Assembly: GCF_017873175.1 (NCBI RefSeq)
Contig: NZ_JAGGJW010000011.1
Coordinates: forward strand, 186,001-250,000
Length of the DNA: 64,000 nucleotides
DNA from: Neorhizobium petrolearium
GTDB lineage: Bacteria > Pseudomonadota > Alphaproteobacteria > Rhizobiales > Rhizobiaceae
Direction of reading: 5' to 3'
Below, in pieces: positions 20,302 to 27,878 of this stretch. The position numbers and the translations under genes were made by a program. Every line of letters begins with the position of its first letter. Position 1 is the stretch's first letter. The notes under the pieces were generated by a model that did not search any database, was not told where the DNA came from, and worked only from the letters and a program-made list of their open reading frames with translations.

Positions 20302-21390
20302 TCACTCGGTTGCCGGATGCGAGAGGGCGAAGGCCGATCCGCGCCATTCGAGCAGGCGGAATGGATTCTCCTTCAGTTCCTGGTCGGCACCGAAGGCGAT
20401 CGGGCCTATGGCCGTATTGAAGGAGCCGCTGGCGATTGCTGCGGTCGCTGGCCTGTTGCCAGCCCTCGATATTGCCTGATGCACGACTTCTACCGCGGCA
20501 TAGGCCGGCAGGACATAGCCATCGGGATCGATATTCCTTGCCTGCAGCGCCGTGATCGCAGTAGCAGCCGAGGGCAGGGTCGCATAATCGGGAAGCGCTA
20601 CCGCGAGCACACCGTCACGCAACGGCACAGGCCGGTTGGCGGCACGAAGCGTGTCGCCGCCGATCAATGTCAACGGGATGCCCTCCGATGCCGCATCGCG
20701 GGCGATGATCGCCATGTCGTTGCGGTCGCCGCCGACGAAGACATGTGTGGCGCCCGCCTTGGCGAGGCGGCGTGCCAGTGCCACCTGTTGTTCCTGGCCG
20801 GGGCGGAAGGTGTCGGTAAAGACCGGCGTGATCCCCATCGGCTCCAGACGCTGGCGAATGGCGCTGGCCAACTCGCGGCCGTAGATCGTGCCGTCCTCGA
20901 CGAGCGCGATCGGCTCGGCCTTCCAGAGTTCGAGAATGATTTCGGCAAGCTTTTCTGCTTCGTCGCCTTCGACCGGTGCCATGCGGAAGAAAAGCCAGCC
21001 GTTGCGCAGCGCATCCTCCATCAGGATCGTTGAGCGGACGGAAATGCTGACGGCCGGGATCTGTGCCGCCTTCAATTGTGGCAGCGCGGTGGTAAGGGTT
21101 TCGACACAGAGGAAACCGATCGCCGCAGCGGCCCTGGCGTCCACAAGGCTCCTGGCGATGGCACCGCCACTGCTTTCCTCGCAGCTTTCATCCACCTCGA
21201 CAACCGTATCGCCTGCCGCCTCGGCTGCTGCGCGTGCGCCCTGAACGATCTGGGTGCCGAGGGAGGCATACGGGCCGGAGCGCGGCGCCACGACGCCGAT
21301 CACTGCAGCGGATGCAGATCCGCATCCGACAAGCGAAGCCAGCAGGCCGGCGATGATGAAACGTCTTGCTGTCATGCTTTGCTCTGGCAT
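20302..21390 (-). CDS. ABC transporter substrate-binding protein, Leu/Ile/Val type (orphan)
   Basis: A 362-residue periplasmic binding protein, type 1 fold. The N-terminus is a lipoprotein signal with LVGCG, so the mature protein may be lipid-anchored. The core VIGVVAPRSGPYASLGTQIVQGARAAAEAAG is the branched-chain amino acid binding-protein opening. Three cysteines occur in the N-terminal half of the mature part. No permease or ATPase gene lies nearby, so it is either an orphan donor to a distant transporter or a sensor. ATG 21390 has GAGG four bases away; ATG 21375 is an alternative. It is the first gene of the run leading to rpe, DUF2259 and purB. Confidence 0.85.
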   Translation of the reverse strand: MPEQSMTARRFIIAGLLASLVGCGSASAAVIGVVAPRSGPYASLGTQIVQGARAAAEAAGDTVVEVDESCEESSGGAIARSLVDARAAAAIGFLCVETLTTALPQLKAAQIPAVSISVRSTILMEDALRNGWLFFRMAPVEGDEAEKLAEIILELWKAEPIALVEDGTIYGRELASAIRQRLEPMGITPVFTDTFRPGQEQQVALARRLAKAGATHVFVGGDRNDMAIIARDAASEGIPLTLIGGDTLRAANRPVPLRDGVLAVALPDYATLPSAATAITALQARNIDPDGYVLPAYAAVEVVHQAISRAGNRPATAAIASGSFNTAIGPIAFGADQELKENPFRLLEWRGSAFALSHPATE

Positions 21391-21543
21391 TCAACCTCAG
21401 GCCACATTTAGCCTTCTCGTCGCCGCCGTCAAAGAGAATCGGCCGGCGATGGTAAAAAGCCGCAATGGACGTGGACATCAAGCATCTTTGCCACCATATC
21501 TCGAAAGAAGAAGGGCTGCGATTGTCCTCGATGCTTTTATGAG

Positions 21544-22044
21544 ATGCCTTTGTCGGACCAGACTTTTCCCGATCCCGCTATCTATCGCAACGGTATGGCG
21601 CGTTATGCCGGCCATGTTCAGGTGGTGACGACGGAATTCGAAGGGGTTAGGCGCGGCGTGACGGTGACCGCGGCCTGCTCCGCCTCGGATAATCCGCCGA
21701 CCGTGCTGGTATGCCTCAATCACAGCAATGCCAATAACGCGATCTTCGAAAGGAGCGGCATATTCGCATTGAATTCGTTGGCCGCCAGTCATCAAACACT
21801 TGCGACAGCCTTTGCTGGCTTGAGCGGCGTGCCGGCGGGAGAACGTTTCGCACTGGGAACCTGGACGACGCTTGCGACGGGTGCGCCGGTACTGGCCGAC
21901 GCCGTGGTGAGCTTCGATTGCCGGCTGACCGACATCAAGCATGTCTCGACGCATTTTGTTATGTTCGGTGAGGTGAAAGCCATCCATTTCGGCCCGGAGG
22001 CGCCGTCGCTCATCTATCTGGACCGGGGTTTTCGCACGCTCTAG
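21544..22044 (+). CDS. Flavin reductase family protein
   Basis: A 166-residue NAD(P)H:FMN oxidoreductase-like protein of the HpaC/RutF type. Segments RRGVTVTAACSASDNPPTVLVCLN and FALNSLAASHQTLATAFAG are the flavin-binding features of this split-barrel family. Such proteins usually supply reduced flavin to a monooxygenase partner, but none is adjacent. The ATG at 21544 has a poor Shine-Dalgarno, and ATG 21595 is possible. It is the first gene of the compact plus-strand run into the MoxR gene, 24 bases downstream. Confidence 0.87.
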   Translation: MPLSDQTFPDPAIYRNGMARYAGHVQVVTTEFEGVRRGVTVTAACSASDNPPTVLVCLNHSNANNAIFERSGIFALNSLAASHQTLATAFAGLSGVPAGERFALGTWTTLATGAPVLADAVVSFDCRLTDIKHVSTHFVMFGEVKAIHFGPEAPSLIYLDRGFRTL

Positions 22045-22068
22045 AACGTCGTTTGAAAGGGTATGAAT

Positions 22069-23019
22069 ATGCCGGATGGGAAAACGGGCACTTTGCCCAC
22101 CTCTATTCCCCAATCGCTCCCTCGATCGATCGACGAGACGATCTCGCTGTTGAGCAAGGAGGATTATCTTGCAGGCCGGTCGCTCGCGACGGTGATCTTC
22201 CTGGCGCTGAAGATGAAACGGCCGCTTTTTCTCGAAGGCGAGGCAGGCGTCGGCAAGACGGAGATCGCCAAGACGCTCGCCAAGGCGCTGGGGCGCCCGC
22301 TGATCCGCCTCCAGTGTTACGAGGGCCTCGACATTTCGTCTGCCGTTTACGAATGGAATTATCCGGCACAGATGCTGGACATCCGGCTTGCGGAAGCGAC
22401 GGGTATCGAGGATCGCGAGCGGCTGGAGGCCGACCTGTTCTCCGAACGCCACCTGATTCGCCGTCCGGTGCTGCAGGCGCTGGGGCAGGCGGGCGGCCCG
22501 GCGCCGGTCTTCCTGATCGACGAACTCGACCGCACCGACGAGGCTTTCGAAGCTTTCCTGTTGGAAGTGCTCTCGGACTTCCAGGTGACGATCCCGGAAC
22601 TCGGTACGATCAAGGCCGCGGAGCCGCCGATCGTCATCATCACCACCAACCGCACCCGCGAAATCCACGATGCGTTGAAGCGCCGCTGCCTGTACCACTG
22701 GGTCGATTATCCCGATGCGGCGCAGGAGTTGGAAATCATCCGCCGCAAGGTGCCGCAATGCGCCGAGACGCTGTCGCGACAGGTCGTCGCGTATGTGCAG
22801 AAGCTAAGGACGCTCGATCTCTTCAAGAATCCGGGCGTAGCGGAGACTATCGACTGGGCGACGGCGCTGACCGAACTCGACCGCATCGCGCTCGATCCGG
22901 AAACGATTGCCGACACGCTCGGTACGCTCCTGAAATACCAGGATGACATCGCCCGCATCAGGGGCGGCGAGGGTGAGCGGGTGCTCAACGAGGTCAAGGC
23001 GGAACTTTTGGCGGGATAG
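22069..23019 (+). CDS. MoxR-type AAA+ ATPase (CoxD-like)
   Basis: A 316-residue AAA+ chaperone ATPase of the MoxR group. Walker A is FLEGEAGVGKTE (about residues 55-66), and Walker B and sensor motifs are VFLIDELDRTDEAFEAFLLE and IVIITTNRTREIHDALKRRC. In CO dehydrogenase clusters the homologue CoxD works with CoxE and CoxF to assemble the Mo-Cu active site. ATG 22069 has AAAGG eight bases upstream; ATG 22063, two codons earlier, has too short a spacing. The next gene, a VWA protein, starts 5 bases after the stop, the usual MoxR-VWA pair. Confidence 0.93.
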   Translation: MPDGKTGTLPTSIPQSLPRSIDETISLLSKEDYLAGRSLATVIFLALKMKRPLFLEGEAGVGKTEIAKTLAKALGRPLIRLQCYEGLDISSAVYEWNYPAQMLDIRLAEATGIEDRERLEADLFSERHLIRRPVLQALGQAGGPAPVFLIDELDRTDEAFEAFLLEVLSDFQVTIPELGTIKAAEPPIVIITTNRTREIHDALKRRCLYHWVDYPDAAQELEIIRRKVPQCAETLSRQVVAYVQKLRTLDLFKNPGVAETIDWATALTELDRIALDPETIADTLGTLLKYQDDIARIRGGEGERVLNEVKAELLAG

Positions 23020-23023
23020 GACG

Positions 23024-24280
23024 ATGGCAGTGGAACTTGGCCAAGAAGGAGCGATCGTTCCGCCGGTTGCGGCTGGTGACGGGCGGCTTGCGGACAATCT
23101 CGTCTATTTTTCCCGCGTGCTTCGTCGTGCCGGATTGAAGACCGGCCCGGCCGCTGCCGTCGACGCGATCGCTGCCATCGATGCGATCGGCATCGGTTCG
23201 CGCGAGGAATTTCATGCGGCGCTTTCGGCCGTTTTCGTCAAGCGCCACGAGGACCAGCCGGTCTTCGATGAGGCATTCCGACTCTTCTGGCGTTCGCGCG
23301 ATCTCGTCGGCAAGATGATCGCGATGATGTCGCCGAAGGCCGCCGATAACCGCGAGCCGGAAAAGCAGAAAGCCGGTGCTGCCCGCGTCAGCGACGCGTT
23401 GACCGCCGACCAGCCGGAAAACCCGAGCAGAAAACCGCCGGAAGTCGAGGTGGATTCCCGCTTCACAACGTCTGCCAGCGAAGTGCTGAAGCGGATGGAT
23501 TTCGCCCAGATGACCCCCGCCGAATTGGCGCAGGCAAGGCGTGAGCTCCAAAAGCTCGCTTTGCCGCTCGACCAGGTGATGACGCGCCGTTTCCGGCCCT
23601 CGAATCGTCCTCAGCGGATCGATCCGCGCGCCACCATGCGCCAGGCGATGCGGAGCGGCGGCGATCTCATTCTTCCGCGCTTCCGGCAACGCCGCAGGGC
23701 GCCGCCGCCGCTCGTCGTGCTCGCCGATATTTCCGGCTCGATGAGCCAGTACACGCGCATTTTTCTCCATTTCTTGCATGCGCTGACGGAGAAGCGAACG
23801 CGGGTGCACACCTTTCTGTTCGGCACGCGGCTGACCAACGTGACGCGCCAGATGCGTCGTCGCGATCCGGATGAGGCGCTGTCGGGCTGTACGGAGGCCG
23901 TGCGCGACTGGTCGAGCGGCACGCGGATCGGCGCGACGCTCGCCGAGTTCAACCGCCTCTGGTCGCGGCGCGTGCTGGGGCAAGGCGCCGTGGTGCTTCT
24001 CATCACCGACGGGCTGGAACGCGACGGTGTCGAGGAACTCGAAAAGGAAATGGATCGGCTGCACCGTTCCTGCCGGCGGCTGATCTGGCTGAATCCGCTG
24101 CTCAGATTCGACGGCTTCGAGGCGAGGGCGCGCGGTGTGCGCGCCATGCTGCCGCATGTGGACGAATTTCGCGCCGTCCACAATCTGCAGTCGCTTGCCG
24201 ATCTTGCCATTGTGTTGTCGGATGATCATACAAAGGCCGCGGACCCGCGGCGCTATCTGGATATGAGGAGGGTCGCATGA
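23024..24280 (+). CDS. VWA domain protein, CoxE-like
   Basis: A 418-residue protein with an N-terminal helical region, a charged linker (about 115-150), and a C-terminal von Willebrand A-like domain. The MIDAS metal site DxSxS is present at residues 235-239 (DISGS), and later GTRIGATLAEFNR and LITDGLERDG complete it. CoxE homologues partner the MoxR ATPase in maturing molybdenum hydroxylases. ATG 23024 lies 5 bases after the MoxR stop. The stop overlaps the start of the first XdhC-like gene (ATGA). Confidence 0.92.
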   Translation: MAVELGQEGAIVPPVAAGDGRLADNLVYFSRVLRRAGLKTGPAAAVDAIAAIDAIGIGSREEFHAALSAVFVKRHEDQPVFDEAFRLFWRSRDLVGKMIAMMSPKAADNREPEKQKAGAARVSDALTADQPENPSRKPPEVEVDSRFTTSASEVLKRMDFAQMTPAELAQARRELQKLALPLDQVMTRRFRPSNRPQRIDPRATMRQAMRSGGDLILPRFRQRRRAPPPLVVLADISGSMSQYTRIFLHFLHALTEKRTRVHTFLFGTRLTNVTRQMRRRDPDEALSGCTEAVRDWSSGTRIGATLAEFNRLWSRRVLGQGAVVLLITDGLERDGVEELEKEMDRLHRSCRRLIWLNPLLRFDGFEARARGVRAMLPHVDEFRAVHNLQSLADLAIVLSDDHTKAADPRRYLDMRRVA

Positions 24281-24603
24281 CTGTTTCCGAAATATTGGAC
24301 CCGCTGGCCACGGCCGAGAGCTGGAAGGAGGCTGGCCGCGATGTTGCAATCGCCACGGTAATCGACACCTGGGGCTCGGCGCCACGCCCTGCCGGCAGCC
24401 ACCTCGTCATCGACGGCGAGGGCAATTTCGAAGGCTCCGTCTCCGGAGGTTGCGTCGAAGGCGCGGTCATCACCGAGGCGCTCGACGTGATTTCGACCGG
24501 CACGCCGAAGATGCTGGAATTCGGCGTGGCGGACGAAACCGCCTGGCGCGTCGGCTTGTCCTGCGGCGGCAAGATCCGGGTCTATGTGGAAAGGCTCGGC
24601 TGA
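24277..24603 (+). CDS. XdhC/CoxF-like protein, N-terminal-domain half
   Basis: A 108-residue protein equal to the N-terminal domain (XdhC_CoxI) of XdhC/CoxF. It shows WGSAPRPAGSHLVI, the conserved SVSGGCVEGAV and the GLSCGG motif, with cysteines thought to handle the molybdenum cofactor. XdhC binds Moco and mediates its sulfuration before insertion into xanthine dehydrogenase. Here the protein ends where the Rossmann domain would begin, and that domain is encoded by the next gene. Start and stop overlap neighbours on both sides, so expression is coupled. Confidence 0.92.
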   Translation: MTVSEILDPLATAESWKEAGRDVAIATVIDTWGSAPRPAGSHLVIDGEGNFEGSVSGGCVEGAVITEALDVISTGTPKMLEFGVADETAWRVGLSCGGKIRVYVERLG

Positions 24604-25298
24604 TGCAGTTCGAAGCACTGAGGAAACTGAATGCGGCCCGGCGTGCCCGCCAGGCCGCGATTTCGGTCACCGACATTTCCGATGGCAAGGTCCAGGTGAT
24701 CCTTGAAGGCGAGGACGTGTCCGGCCCGCTCGGCGAGGAAGTCGCCAAGGCTTTCCGCAGCGGCAAGGCGGGCACAGTGGACGTCGAAGGGCGCTCTCTC
24801 TTTTTGAATGTGCATCTGCCGCCGCCGCGCATCGTGGTGATCGGCGCCGTGCATATCAGCCAGGCGCTGGCGCGGCTGGCGCCGGTTGCCGGTTATGATT
24901 TGACGATCATCGATCCGCGCACCGCCTTCGCGACGGAGGAACGTTTCGAGGGCGTCGAGCTTATCGCCGAGTGGCCGGAGGATGTGCTGAAAGACCGGCC
25001 GCTGGACGCCTATACGGCACTGGCTGCATTGACCCACGATCCGAAAATCGATGATTTCCCGCTGTCGGAGGCACTCAGGGCCGGCTGTTTCTATGTCGGC
25101 GCGCTCGGCAGCCGCAAGACCCATGCGAAGCGTGTCGAGCGACTGAAGGAAATGGGCCGCACCGATAACGAGATCGGCCGGATTGCTGCACCCATCGGTC
25201 TCGACATCGGCGCCGCAAGCCCGGCGGAAATTGCGCTTGCGACGCTTGCCCAGATCGTCCAGGCCTTCCGTCGCCGCGAGCTTGTCGCTGCGGAGTGA
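24603..25298 (+). CDS. XdhC/CoxF-like protein, Rossmann-domain half
   Basis: A 231-residue protein with a short N-terminal region resembling part of the XdhC N-domain (DGKVQVILEGEDVSG) and a C-terminal XdhC Rossmann domain. PRIVVIGAVHISQALARLA is the nucleotide-binding loop, usually GAGHVG. DLTIIDPRTAFATEERF, ALTHDPKIDD and GALGSRKTHAKRVERL are the remaining family motifs. The start ATG shares one base with the stop of the previous gene (TGATG). Together the two genes rebuild a normal XdhC as separate chains. Confidence 0.92.
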   Translation: MQFEALRKLNAARRARQAAISVTDISDGKVQVILEGEDVSGPLGEEVAKAFRSGKAGTVDVEGRSLFLNVHLPPPRIVVIGAVHISQALARLAPVAGYDLTIIDPRTAFATEERFEGVELIAEWPEDVLKDRPLDAYTALAALTHDPKIDDFPLSEALRAGCFYVGALGSRKTHAKRVERLKEMGRTDNEIGRIAAPIGLDIGAASPAEIALATLAQIVQAFRRRELVAAE

Positions 25299-25302
25299 CG
25301 CG

Positions 25303-26937
25303 ATGAAATACGGAACCTTTCAGCTTGAGGAAGCGGGGGGCACGGTGCTGGCGCACAGCATCCGCTTGTCCTCCGGACGGATATCGAAAGGGCAGGTGCT
25401 TTCGCGAGAGGACATTGTCCGGCTTTCCGAAGAAGGAATCGCATCGGTCGTCGCCGTCCGGCTTGACTCCGGCGATCTGCTGGAGGACGAGGCGGCCGCG
25501 ACGATCGCCGGTGCAATCCCGCCCGACAACCTGCGGTTTTCGGAAGCGACGACGGGACGGGTCAACGTCTACGCCAAGGTCGACGGCCTCTTCGTCGCCG
25601 ACAAGACGGTGGTGGATGCACTGAACCGCATCGATCCGGCAATCACGCTCGCCTGTCTAGCCGACCACGTCGTGGTGCGCGCTGGCGACATGGTGGCCAC
25701 CGTCAAGATCATTCCTCTGGCGGTTGGCGGCAAGAAGATCGCCCAGGCCGTTTCTCTTCTCGCAGAATCGGTGGCTTTCGAAGTAAAAACCTTCCGTCCC
25801 CGAGCGGTGACTCTGGTGGCGACCGAACTTCCATCGCTGAAAGCTTCGGTTATGGATCGGACCGCAAGGCTTCTCGAACATCGACTTGCATTATCCGGTA
25901 GCCGGCTAATAAAGGAAATCCGGATTCCGCATTCTGCCGAACGACTGACCGAGGTTTTTCAACAGCTTATGCTGCAGGAAATTAATGAGCCGGCTATGGT
26001 TATTGTCTTCGGCGCTTCCGCGGTAGCCGATAAGGATGATGTAATTCCGGCGGCTATCCGAGCTGCGGGCGGCGATGTGGAACAGGTGGGCATGCCGGTC
26101 GATCCCGGTAATCTGCTGGTACTCGGGCGAATCGGTGATGTGCCGGTGCTCGGTGCGCCGGGCTGCGCCCGCTCACCCAAGGAGAATGGTTTCGATTGGG
26201 TGCTGAACCGGTTGATGGCCGGCGAGACGCCCACGTCGTTCGATATCACGGGCATGGGGGTCGGCGGGCTTCTGATGGAAATTCCGACCCGGCCGCGTCC
26301 GCGCGACGCCACGACGGAGAAAGCGAAACTTCTCTCGGTGGGGGCCTTGCTGCTTGCTGCGGGGCAGGCACGGCGCATGGGCAAGGATGGCCCGCACAAG
26401 CTGCTGGCGGAATTCGATAGTGTGCCACTCGTCCGCCGCGTGGCCGAAATGCTGTTGGCCTCGCAGGCCGCGCCGGTCGTTGCCGTCACGGGGCATCGGC
26501 GGGAGGAGGTCGAGGCGGCGCTTTCCGGTCTTGATATTCGCAGCCAATTCAATCCGGACTATCCCTCCGGCATGGCAAGTTCGTTGGTCGCGGGTTTTTC
26601 CGCGCCGGAACTGGCGTCGGGAGATGGTGTCCTCGTCATGCTGGGAGACATGCCGGGTGTGACGGCGGAGCATGTGAACATGCTTGTTTCCGCTTTCCGC
26701 GAGGCGGGCGGCGGTGTGGTGGTGCGTTCCGTCTCGGAGGGAAAGCGCGGCAATCCGATCATCCTGCCGCGCATTGCCTATGACGCGGTCCTGAGGCTTG
26801 AAGGCGACGTCGGCGCCCGCGCCATCATCGAGAACTCCGGCCTGTCGGTGATCGATGTCGATATCGGGCCGGCCGCGCATCTAGACGTCGATACGCCCGA
26901 AGCGGTGACGGCTGCAGGCGGCATATTGAGGGGATAG
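25303..26937 (+). CDS. Molybdopterin-binding / MobA-like nucleotidyltransferase fusion (MocA type)
   Basis: A 544-residue fusion. Residues about 1-335 form a MoeA/MoCF-type molybdopterin-binding region with VFGASAVADKDDVIPAAIRAAGGDVEQVGMPVDPGN and PGCARSPKENGFDWVLNR. Residues about 345-544 form a nucleotidyltransferase with LLLAAGQARRMG and KLL near 348-366, LGDMPGV and GNPI, as in MocA. MocA transfers CMP to molybdopterin to make the MCD cofactor used by xanthine dehydrogenase-family enzymes. The start ATG lies 4 bases after the XdhC stop. The fused layout fits cofactor supply to a Mo hydroxylase. Confidence 0.9.
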   Translation: MKYGTFQLEEAGGTVLAHSIRLSSGRISKGQVLSREDIVRLSEEGIASVVAVRLDSGDLLEDEAAATIAGAIPPDNLRFSEATTGRVNVYAKVDGLFVADKTVVDALNRIDPAITLACLADHVVVRAGDMVATVKIIPLAVGGKKIAQAVSLLAESVAFEVKTFRPRAVTLVATELPSLKASVMDRTARLLEHRLALSGSRLIKEIRIPHSAERLTEVFQQLMLQEINEPAMVIVFGASAVADKDDVIPAAIRAAGGDVEQVGMPVDPGNLLVLGRIGDVPVLGAPGCARSPKENGFDWVLNRLMAGETPTSFDITGMGVGGLLMEIPTRPRPRDATTEKAKLLSVGALLLAAGQARRMGKDGPHKLLAEFDSVPLVRRVAEMLLASQAAPVVAVTGHRREEVEAALSGLDIRSQFNPDYPSGMASSLVAGFSAPELASGDGVLVMLGDMPGVTAEHVNMLVSAFREAGGGVVVRSVSEGKRGNPIILPRIAYDAVLRLEGDVGARAIIENSGLSVIDVDIGPAAHLDVDTPEAVTAAGGILRG

Positions 26938-26940
26938 GCG

Positions 26941-27267
26941 ATGGATAATGCCGGCATCGAGGAAATGTTCGAAGGCTTGGGTCCGGTCTCGATCCGTCGC
27001 ATGTTCGGCGGCAAGGGTGTCTATCACCAGGGCCTGATCGTCGCGATCGATCTGCGCGACGAGGTCCTTTTGAAGGCGGATGACCTGAGCGGTCCGGAAT
27101 TCGAGGCGGCCGGCGCGCGCCAATGGGTCTATCAGAACAAGAAGGGCACGCCTGTGCCCATGCCCTACTGGTCTGTTCCGGACGCGGCCTATGATGATCC
27201 TGACGAGATGCGGAAATGGGTCAGGCTCGCCTTTGAGGCGGCCGTGCGGGCAAACGCGAAAGCCTGA
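26941..27267 (+). CDS. TfoX/Sxy N-terminal-domain protein
   Basis: A 108-residue protein consisting only of the TfoX N-terminal domain: IEEMFEGLGPVSIRRMFGGKGVYHQGLIVAIDLRDEVLLKAD. In gammaproteobacteria the full-length TfoX/Sxy activates competence genes, but short single-domain versions in alphaproteobacteria have no known role. It lies 3 bases after the molybdopterin-fusion gene and ends the run, so it is probably cotranscribed. A UUCG-capped hairpin lies about 150 bases downstream. Confidence 0.88.
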   Translation: MDNAGIEEMFEGLGPVSIRRMFGGKGVYHQGLIVAIDLRDEVLLKADDLSGPEFEAAGARQWVYQNKKGTPVPMPYWSVPDAAYDDPDEMRKWVRLAFEAAVRANAKA

Positions 27268-27421
27268 ATGCGAAGCGTCGCCGCCGACAGTGCAAGATTT
27301 CGCAGGTTGATCGGGAAACTAAGGGAAGCTTATCATCTGCTTCGTAATGGGGACGCGGGCTGCCGAGACTATCGACCAGGATCACGTCCGAGAATAGAAA
27401 CAAAATGATTTTATCAAGATA

Positions 27422-27445
27422 GCCGCTCTGGTTCGCCGGAGCGGC
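27422..27445. terminator. Hairpin between convergent TfoX and Nudix genes
   Basis: A stem starting GCCGCTC and closing GAGCGGC, with extra pairing up to a TTCG tetraloop. The plus side is followed by GTTGTTC. It is a moderate terminator candidate. Confidence 0.6.
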
Positions 27446-27452
27446 GTTGTTC

Positions 27453-27872
27453 TCATCGCTGATTTGCGAGCTGGGCCAGTGCTTTGACGCAGAAGACCGA
27501 AAGCGGCTGCGGCGGGTTCTGCGGATCGAACCAGCCGATCTCCGATAGCTTATCCGGTTCCATGAGCGTCGGTTCGCCGATGAAGTCGCGCGTGACATAA
27601 ATCATCGAAATCCAGTGCTGCCGGTCGGCTTCGGTTATCTCCTCGGCAGCGCAGAGAAATTCGACTTTGCCGATTCTGAGGCCCGTTTCCTCTTCCGCCT
27701 CGCGGCGGGCAGCGTCTGCGGACAGCTCCATAAGATCGACCTTGCCGCCGACGATGCTCCAGAAACCGGCTTCCGGTGCCTTCATGCGGCGGCACAGCAG
27801 AACCTTGCCGTCGTCGCGCAGGATTACGAGCCCGGCGCCTACGCCCGGAAAATCGATGCCCGGTCTTGTCAC
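27453..27872 (-). CDS. Nudix hydrolase
   Basis: A 139-residue Nudix pyrophosphohydrolase. The Nudix box GX5EX7REXXEEXG is complete at residues 43-65 (GKVDLME...RREAEEETGL). It resembles bacterial ADP-ribose or nucleoside-diphosphate-sugar hydrolases and MutT-like proteins, but the substrate cannot be told from the box. The start is a GTG (27872), 6 bases after the DEAD-box helicase stop, so the two genes are probably cotranscribed. Confidence 0.9.
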   Translation of the reverse strand: MTRPGIDFPGVGAGLVILRDDGKVLLCRRMKAPEAGFWSIVGGKVDLMELSADAARREAEEETGLRIGKVEFLCAAEEITEADRQHWISMIYVTRDFIGEPTLMEPDKLSEIGWFDPQNPPQPLSVFCVKALAQLANQR

Positions 27873-27878
27873 GTTGAA

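Noticed and set aside
21478-22758. 426-codon minus-strand frame opposite the flavin reductase and MoxR genes
   Set aside because: Composition is Arg/Gln/His-rich as expected for antisense of GC-rich coding DNA, and motifs lie on the plus strand.
22994-24385. 463-codon minus-strand frame opposite the VWA gene
   Set aside because: It mirrors a gene with a complete MIDAS site and has no start signal or homology of its own.
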